A DNA stretch of 64,000 bases, from assembly GCA_026873275.1 (NCBI GenBank), contig JANTUC010000009.1, positions 186,001 to 250,000 of the forward strand, given 5' to 3'. Of this stretch, positions 56,483 through 64,000 are shown one piece after another (the stretch's first letter is position 1; every line of letters begins with the position of its first letter). The notes under the pieces were generated by a model. It searched no databases. It was not told the DNA's origin and saw only the letters and a program-made list of their open reading frames with translations. The DNA comes from Pseudopithomyces maydicus. Its lineage: Eukaryota; Ascomycota; Dothideomycetes; Pleosporales; Didymosphaeriaceae. The translations under genes were made by a program, and so were the position numbers.

Positions 56483-59190
56483 TCGCAGTGGAGAGTCGGA
56501 TGGGGGAACCCAAAGGCGATGACACGACGCATCGTGGAAGTTTGTCTCCAGTCGTCAGCGGTCGACGAGCAAGTCCGTGAAGCATGCGCCCCTCCACGTA
56601 GAGTATGTACAGCCACAGAGGGTGTCGTGACGCAGGCCACAGCCACACAAGTCTCCCAGCGTTGCCCCAGTCGGTCGGTCAGTCGGTCGGGCATCCATTC
56701 GCATGCGCTCCCGGTTCGGTCGGCATGTAGCGGAAGGGCCAGACCGGAATCCACGATGCAGATGCAAACGTTGCAAATAGCAGGTGATCCCATAAGGCAG
56801 ATCCGGACATTTGTGGCTGAGAAAGGTGCGTGGGCCAGAAGGAAGGCTGCAGTCTGCAGTCAAGCAGTCCAGTCCATGGATCCATCAGTCAATCATCCGT
56901 CCGTCAGTTAGTCAGTCCGTTTGCTAGTTCGTTCGGAAGAATTGCCGCTCGGGCCCACGCGCATGACCGTCTGCCTGCCTGTCTGTCTGTCTGTCGTCTT
57001 CTCCGCCGCAACGCAGCCCAGCCCATTGGCACCGGCTCTGGCACTGGCATCCCAGCCCCGACGCAGTCCAACCTTGCTCTGATGAAAACTCTGAGCGAAA
57101 AACCCGCCGCCCACATCCGCAGCTTCCCCATGAGGATACCAGATGCGCCCGTCGGAATTTTCGCGTCAGATGTGCACAATGTGGTTAGCAGGTAGGTTGG
57201 GTGCGAGCGCCGCGGATATTGTTTCTGCCTGCCAGCCTGCCTACGCCGCAACACCCCAATGTGCGTACGTCGATAGACCACATACCGTACGCACATCCAT
57301 GACATGGGCATGGTATGGTATACCGAGTCCATGCGTACGTATGTATGTATGTATAGTACGTACAGGCAGGGCGGTCAGCTTACCCTCTGCCTTCGTGCCA
57401 ATGGGAATCGTGCCTCAGGCAGGAGCAATATATCCAGTGCAGGTTCGGCGGGATTCTGCTACGGATTCGCTCCTGGTCGCCACTTGGGGATGCCCGAGAC
57501 GTCGATAAGCTTCTCGATCGAGGGCACGCATGTAATGTAGATAGATGGATACAGATTTTGCAGGCTGCGGGACGCCGCGGCGGGATAGCGCAGGGCAGGG
57601 CACGAGACGACGGAGCAAGCCAAGGCAACGAGATCCGTACAGCACGGTACAGCAGATACGATACGTGCACACGCATCGATCCCGCAGTTGAGGCAATTAC
57701 CCTCGTGGGCGCCCCCGATCGAGATGGACCGACGGACGCTCGACTCCAGGCCACAGTCCAGCCGCAGATGGACGGTGCACGGCGGGCTTGGCCGCCATCA
57801 CGATGCCAGAGCACACTGCGATACCGAGGGCTGCACGCCATCTCGTCGAGGCGACGAGCCGTCAGCAAAGGCGTTGCGCGGTGGACGCCGCGGAGAGCTC
57901 TCATTCGCAACGACGCCATGTGCGCGTTGCTTTTTGGGAAGCGTGGCGTGTCAGATGATGATGACGAGGGGAGTGCCCTGGTGGAGCAGGCGAGACGCCG
58001 CCAAACGCTCGCGGCGACACGGGCAACGGCACGTAGGCTACGCTTATGTATGTGGGCTGGTAGGCAGGTAGGTATGTATGTACATGCTCGGGCGGTTGTT
58101 GTTGTGGAGACGGGGCGTACTCGCGAGGTGCGAGGATGTATGTAGGCTACGGTGCGTGGCGAGACAGGCAGGCAGACGAGTAGGCGGACCGAGAGATGGA
58201 TGGATGGATAGATGGGCAGCTGAGGCATGTCCATACGGTAGCCATGTGCACATAGTCTACCGTACACGAAGTGTCAAGTCATGTCATACTCGTGGGCACC
58301 AACAAACTACGTAAGGCTACGACATACGCGGGATGTTCATCTGCACGGCGTGTTGATCTCCCTTTGCATCGCGATCGAGTTGGAAACATACGTCTCGATA
58401 AGTTCACGTCGCGGTTGATCGAACATGAGGTTGACGATACACGACCGAGTGAGTGAGCGAGCAACTGATCGATTGATTGACCGACCCACCCATGCTCGTC
58501 TATCCATCCCGATCCAATGCCATCGCAGCCCAGCCCAGCCCAGCTGGCCCTTCAACGCACTCACATACATACATACACACATACATTCCATACTCCAAAC
58601 AAACAAACAAACCGGACCTCTCCCTCATCACATGCGACGCCACGCCATACCATGCCATGACATCTCTCTCTCCCCATCAGCCTCCAAACCCCCTCCTCAC
58701 CCCTCCCCACAAATCCCTCCCCCGATCCATTCACTCAACCTCCGTACATCCCTACACACCTGCATGCATGCATGCGTACATACCGTACACCCGCATACAT
58801 ACATACACCGCCCCAGCCCCATCGCCCCCTCAAATCACCACTCTGCACGCTACACCACTCGTCACGCAGAGTTTCCACCTCTTGGCCGTGACGAGGGGCG
58901 TGATTGGGTGGGGTGGGGCGAGGCGTGCAGAGGACGAGGGACTTACGTGCATGGGGGCAGGGGGTGCGTCGATGGGCGGAGGGGTGGGTGTATTGTGTGT
59001 ATGGATGGATGGATTGTACATGGAGAGACAGACATACATACATACATGGATTGAATATATACATAGATCTGGCATGAAGTATTGTTTAGTTTTGTGTTTT
59101 GAACGTCTCCGTACGTATGTATGTTAGGTAGACGTCGTAGACATGGGTCGGTTCGGTAACAGCGTATCGATCTATCCGTCTGCCTGCCTA

Positions 59191-59228
59191 CCTGTCTGTC
59201 TGTCTGGCTGGCTGGCTGGCTGACTGGC
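59191..59228. repeat. (TGTC)n followed by (TGGC)n
   Basis: Three tgtc units change into four tggc units by a single base, like the arrays at 54991-55022. Confidence 0.85.
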
Positions 59229-59499
59229 TACCTAACCGTTTACCCAGCGATATCTAAACATGTATGTATGTACGTACGTATGTACATACGATACGTACCT
59301 GTACTCCCCCTTGTCCTGCTGCGTCTGCGTATCGCCTGCACGACGCATCGTAGCGGCGTAGCGAAGCGCAACGAAGCGTTTCGTATCGTAGGCTATATTA
59401 TATATACACACATACATACACAAAGCAAGGATACGCGTTGGGTCCATCCATCCAACCAACCAACCACCCAGCTCTGGACTGCGCTGGAACCTACGGTTT

Positions 59500-59560
59500 A
59501 GTCCAGTCCAGTCCAGTCCATCGTACATACATACATACATACATACATACATACATACAG
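59500..59560. repeat. (GTCCA)n then (ACAT)n arrays
   Basis: Four gtcca units end at 59520; about nine acat units follow at 59525-59559. Confidence 0.9.
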
Positions 59561-60865
59561 ATCAGAAAACAAGCTTACAGACATCAACACGAGGGGCCAG
59601 GGCAAAGTAAAAGGTTCGGGGTACGTGATGTGTGTACTGTGTGTATGCACCAGCAAGGACCGTTTTGGGACGCGAGATAGGTAGAAAGTGGGAAGGGTGG
59701 TGGGACGGAAGGAGCGGCCGGTGTGCATGTGTAGCTATGTATGGAATGGAAAGGTTTGGAATGGGGTGGATAGGGTTGGAATGCAATGGGAAGGGCTGGG
59801 CGATGATAGGATGGGATGGGATAGCAGATGCTAGTGCGACCAACGAGATTCACATGTCTGTCTCTCAGTCTTGGCTGTATTCAATCGATCCTGATGTATG
59901 TTTCTCCTCATCACACATGCAAAAAAAAAAGATGGAACGGTAAAAATTTTGCCTTGAGCGAAAGTAACCAGCATGGCTAGCCACCCCACCATAACGTATG
60001 TGATATTTCTTTCTTTCTGTCTCGCCTTCATACTACTATCTGTAGGTAGGTAATCTAGCTTTCCCTTCACATTCCTTTCCTCCCTTCCCTCCTTCTACCG
60101 TACAATGTGAGCCAATAGGTGTTCTTACACAACCCGCTCTGGTATCTTCGATATGAAAAATAAAAAATTGAGAACCCCCAAAAAAGAAAAAGGTATTGTA
60201 AAAGATCGTGAAGTGGGCCCGGGGAGGAAGAAAGAAAGAAAAGAATCATCTTCTTTTCCTCCATCCTCTTCCCCACAGAAACCCGTCGTCGTCGTCGGAA
60301 AAAGCTCCCAGTAAACAAAGTATATGTATAAACTCCGTGGAAATGCATGCAAGGCAAGGCAGGCAAAAAAGCGACGCTCTTTTCCTCCAATCGATCCATC
60401 CATCCGTCTCTCAAGTATCCACACACTTCTCCGAAAAAAAGCGAAGAAGAAGAGTAAGAGAAGAGACGTGAAGACATAGCCGTCAAGGCTAATTCCCACG
60501 CCACTTCCCCCAAAAACGATTTTAAAGGTGTATGTAAATAAAAAAATAAACAAACAGGACGTGAATACAAGTTCTAGTAAGGCTTCCGCGGCATATTTTC
60601 GTTTCGTTGCGCTCCGGAAGGAAATCCAAGTGAAGAGATGATTTGAAAAAACGATTCGGGATCCTTTCTTTGCCAAGTTTGAAACGGGGGTTCGACGATG
60701 CTGAAGAGTCTATTTTGAGCTGAAGAACGAAAAACGCCGGGCAAATCCTGTGGCCGCGCTGGATAAACAAGTAAGGAATATCATCTCATCATGGCTTTTT
60801 GATAAAAAGTGTGGTAAGAAAGGTGGTAGGTATGTATGAACACATGGTTGAGAAGGCCGTCCCGT

Positions 60866-62208
60866 CTAGTAGACATGTACCGGGGCCATCATGGATGGCT
60901 GGAACGACACATGCTTGACGAGGTTGGCGGCTTGGATGAAAGGGTGGAACCATCCGTTGGCCTGGGGAGGAGAAACGTATGTAGAGTGGCGGACGGGTTG
61001 GTTCGGAACCTGGTTGACATGTGTGAAGGAGGAGGTGGAGGAAGCGGAGGAGTTTGAGGAGCAAGCCGAAAAGACGGATTCGTTGTCCGAGTTCGAGCTT
61101 CCCGAAGAGGTAGAGTGTTGAGGAGACCAGGTGGGTGGCGAGTAAACTGGTCCGGGAAGGGCAGCAACGGAAGGAACGGCCTGGTAGCATCCGTTGTAGG
61201 GAGCCTCCTGAGCATAGTCCACTGGGGTGAAGGGAGGGGAAGACAGAGGCGTGGGAGCCGCCGACTTGGTTGCGGTGAAGCTGGGGCATCGCATGATCAA
61301 CTCACGAAGCTCAGGAATGGTGATCCTCTTGGCCGGGTTGAACTCAAAGATGCGCCTCATGATGGAATCCAGCTCCGCGGAGATGGGAAGAATGGACCTG
61401 AGGAACTTGGGATCCTTCATGTAGGCACGGAAGGTGCTGTCCTCGAACGAGGCGCGCTTCCATGGGTTGCGGCCGCATGTGAGGTTCACCAGGATTACTC
61501 CGAGGCTCCACACGTCGTTGGGTGCGGACGCGTAGCAGGAGTAAGCCTTTGGCGATGCAGTCTGGCATTCTGCCAAGCGTTAGCACGTGACTTGTTTCCA
61601 TATTAGGTAAAGTGCATACCAGGTGACATGTAGAATGTCGAGCCACATCCAAAGTCGGAGGTGATGTGATCGTTTGTGGCCAGACCGAAGTCGGCGAGCT
61701 TGCAGGTCATGCCATTGTCAGTCACCAAAATGTTCTCCGGCTTGAGGTCCCGGTGGTAAATTCCAATGGAATGGCAGTACTCCACGGCGTCCAGGATCTG
61801 GAGAAAGGCCCGCTTGGCAAGCGCATCGTTGCCAACGTACTTGCCCTGCTCGGTGATGTTAGAGAACAGGTCACCTTCCGGGCAGTACTCGATGACGACG
61901 TAGGTGCAGTCAGGGGCGTCCATGATCTTTACCAAGGAGACAACATTGGGGTGGGCAGAGGCCTGGTGGTGGAGCTGGATCTCCCGCTGCTGGAACTTTT
62001 GTTGCCTGGGCTCCAAGCCGAGCTTGTTGAGAGCCTTGACAGCGTAGGGAGTGTTTGTCTGGATGTCCAGGGCGGTGTACACTACTCCGTAGGCACCGAC
62101 GCCGAGGATTCCGGTCAACTGCAGCCTTCCTGCCAGGATGTGGCCTAGGCGGTCCTCGGGGGCACAGAATCCATTGAGGGTGGGGGATGCGGGAGGGGTC
62201 GGCAACAT
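60866..62208 (-). CDS. Ran1/Pat1-like serine/threonine protein kinase
   Basis: Protein kinase of the fungal Ran1/Sks1/Vhs1 group, which links nutrient state to growth and meiosis in yeasts; the role here is inferred. Two exons (intron 61570-61619) give 430 aa with an intact frame. The glycine loop GVGAYG is at 36-41, the ATP-binding lysine in AVKALNK is Lys58, and the catalytic loop HRDLKPEN has Asp154. DFGLA begins at 173, and SPE (195-197) replaces the usual APE. The lobe continues DVWSLGVILVNLTCGRNPW. After about residue 310 comes a Ser/Pro/Thr-rich tail (SSGSSNSDNES) and a conserved-looking end (VKHVSFQPSMMAPVHVY). The start MLPTPPASPTLNG is the only plausible upstream ATG. Confidence 0.93.
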
Positions 62209-62830
62209 GCTGTGGTTGTTTGGGAGAGAAGGAGTCCTCGATGGTCCACTAAAGGCCTCAAGGACGGGGGAATAAGTACTCCTGGGGAAAGGACCGGCTA
62301 TGACTGTGACGGGGTCGATATGAGTCCAAGGGAAGTCCCGTGACTGGAGCCTTGGGGAAGAGAGAGAGATGGCAGATATTACAAAAGCAGAAATCCCATG
62401 GAGAGGTTGCGTGGATGGTGTTGCTCGAAGCTAGATCGGAGCAGGACTGGGTGTGTTTTTGGGTGAGCGATGGGGGGTGGTGTGTTCCTCTTGGATAGAG
62501 GAGGCTTGGGTGGTAAGGTATATGAGGTGTTCGGTGAGGCGGGATATGATGTATGCTCGTAGCGCACGGCTGGGCACCAGTGTGATAAAGGCTCGTGTCT
62601 GGGCAGCCCCTGCAGGTTATTGGCTTGTCGAGAGGCCCCGGTTTTGGTAAATATAGGGAAGGAGTGGGCTAGCAGGGGCGCTATGACGAAGACGGGAGGG
62701 TGGACAGGGCTTGGGTGGTGGATGGAGGGTGGACGGGCGGTGGACGGGCTCAGGATGGCCACGCTGTGGGTGCCGCTAAGGCGTGCAGGTTCCACCTGTG
62801 CATTGTCGCGGTGGCCAAGGACGGGCAGGG

Positions 62831-62860
62831 GGGCGAAGGTGGGCGAAGGTGGGCGAAGGT
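62831..62860. repeat. Three perfect 10-bp repeats
   Basis: The unit gggcgaaggt occurs three times in tandem without mismatch, about 620 bp upstream of the kinase ATG. Confidence 0.95.
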
Positions 62861-63675
62861 GAGGGATTTGGCGGGCGTTGCCGTTTCCGGGTAGCGCGTC
62901 CAACAAAGGCGTCGCACAGGTGCCGAGCGGCCTGATTCATGCCAGTGGACGCCAGAGGACTTTAGTGGTCAAAGAGCGAAGATGCAACGCTCCGCTGCTC
63001 GCCGGGCGGCTGTGTGGGCGCTGGGCCAATGCGGGCTCGGGGCATGGGTGGCATTGGCGGCATGGGTGGGCGTGCGTCCTGGCAGAGACACGGTGACACA
63101 CCACAGCCTGCACAGGGGAAGACAGGCTGCACACCAGGCCGGGCCAGGACCAGCCAGGAGCCAGGAGCAGCCAGACCAGCCAGCGAGCCAGACGAGAGCG
63201 CCATGCGAGGCCCGAAGCAGCGCGCTGCAGTAGCGAGGCCGGGGGCGGTCGCCACCGCGAGCAGCGTCGTCCCAAGCAGCGTCCCAACAGGCCGCCTCTC
63301 AGCTGGCGGGCGCCTGTTGGATTCGCTCACGCGGCCTGCTGCCACCGGCCGAGCGCTCGCCATGCCACCAGCGCGCCTCGCCTCAAGCAGCAGCCTACGT
63401 ACAGTAGCGCTCGCCGTGCAGGCTTACGACGTCGACCGTCTCGCACTGGCGCGCGCACGGTCGGAGTTCGATAGTCTAGTCGCAGGCGTTGCAAGATCGT
63501 CGCTGGGCCGCTGGTTTCGTCATGGCCGGGGGCGCTGCAGCGGTGCTGGTGCTGCTCTGACAGTCATGCTGCCATCAGACACACCACACGGCACCCGCCG
63601 TCACGTTTTCGTTTCGCGTCCAGGCGGCGATCCGACGCCGTGCGCGCCAGAGCAGCGAGCCGAAGAGGGAGAGTA

Positions 63676-63701
63676 GAGCAGGGCAGGGCAGGGCAGGGCA
63701 G
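63676..63701. repeat. (GGGCA)n pentanucleotide array
   Basis: Five perfect 5-bp units, the same unit as at 56454-56482. Confidence 0.9.
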
Positions 63702-64000
63702 AGACAGCAGAGCGAGGCCGCGATGCTGCGTATGTGTGTGTGTGTGTCTGTGTGTGTGCTGGTGCCGTGCCAGCGCTGGTGCTGGCTGGTGCCGGTGCTG
63801 GTGCTGGTGCTGGACCACTGCTGCTGCTTGTGCTGGACCACAGCCTGCTGGTGCTTCAAGCGTGCTGGACCTCCAACCTTCCCTTCCCCAGCCCAGCCTC
63901 TGTTCTCCTTCGCAAAAGTGCCACGCCCGCCAGCCCTGCACGGCCCCCGCCGCTCATTGGCCGCTCCGATATATTGACAATCTTGCTGCCAGGCCGATGA

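Larger units (their letters stand above)
54251..60865. other. Gene-free region crowded with short tandem repeats
   Basis: About 6.6 kb before the 3' end of the kinase gene, without a supportable gene. Many tetra- and pentanucleotide arrays and numerous GTAC/TACGTA palindromes occur (selected arrays listed separately). Open frames up to 295 codons exist on the minus strand, but they are Arg/Ser/Thr-rich or made of translated repeats. Part of it may be the kinase 3' UTR or a non-coding transcript. Confidence 0.55.
62209..64000. other. Region upstream of the kinase, right end
   Basis: No gene is supported. The first 500 bp should contain the kinase promoter and leader. The remainder is GC-rich with a gggcgaaggt triplicate (62831-62860), a gggca array (63676-63701), a TG tract (63732-63755) and ctggtg hexamers (63760-63815). 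A gene may begin beyond the window. Confidence 0.55.

Noticed and set aside
57380..58267. 295-codon open frame on the minus strand in the gene-free block
   Set aside because: Arg/Ser/Cys-rich random composition, includes translated tetranucleotide repeats, no domain; overlapping frames are equally open.
63014..63676. 220-codon open frame on the plus strand
   Set aside because: Ala/Arg/Gly-rich translation of GC-rich DNA with no domain or splice support.
1..64000. Subtelomeric location
   Set aside because: No TTAGGG/CCCTAA tandem repeats and many conserved housekeeping genes throughout.

Overview
This is nuclear DNA of a filamentous ascomycete (Pezizomycotina). Genes lie on both strands and have short GT-AG introns (about 46-190 nt), often with ctaac-like branch points. 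The gene set is fungal: p67phox-like NoxR, an exomer ChAP, a HIR3 homologue, two fungal transcription factors, a GH76 mannanase and a STAND-type N-terminal/ubiquitin-like protein. The class cannot be fixed from sequence alone; Dothideomycetes is only a guess. I recognise 21 protein genes, no tRNA or rRNA gene, no intact transposon and no CRISPR.

Layout. 1-1458: spacer with a 77-bp minisatellite. 1459-9720: HAD hydrolase (-) back to back with dolichol-phosphate mannosyltransferase (+), an extended SDR reductase (-) and TFIIIB subunit Brf1 (-). 10678-18339: acidic nuclear protein (+), NADPH oxidase regulator NoxR (-), copper chaperone for SOD (-) and mitochondrial ribosomal protein uL13m (+). 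19061-27292: secreted alpha/beta hydrolase (+), GH76 enzyme (-), amino-acid permease (+) and a small unknown protein (-). 28263-37908: transcription factor with an atypical zinc-cluster half (-), type I membrane protein (+), STAND-N/ubiquitin-like protein (-), RCC1-repeat protein (-) and ribosomal protein uS9/S16 (+). 38546-50248: exomer ChAP (-), HIR3 (+) and a canonical Zn2Cys6 factor (-). 50249-60865: about 10.6 kb with no gene I can support, the second half crowded with short tandem repeats and GTAC palindromes. 60866-62208: Ran1-like kinase (-), then GC-rich spacer to the end.

The genes do not form an obvious pathway cluster. Most are housekeeping genes, several as compact head-to-head pairs (HAD/DPM1, CCS/uL13m, RCC1-like/uS9, ChAP/HIR3) that probably share promoters. 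Secretory-pathway and cell-wall functions recur (DPM1, exomer, GH76, secreted hydrolase, type I membrane protein), but this may be chance.

The most important caveat concerns the sequence itself. In 12 of the 21 genes the conserved reading frame breaks by a missing base, nearly always inside a G or C run of 4-7. Every break can be explained as one lost G or C, about 20 sites in all. This looks like homopolymer under-calling in the assembly, not widespread pseudogenes. Lengths below are those after allowing for the missing bases; no corrected sequence is given. I found no convincing previously undescribed system. The least explained parts are the 10.6-kb gene-free block and the transcription factor with half a zinc cluster.
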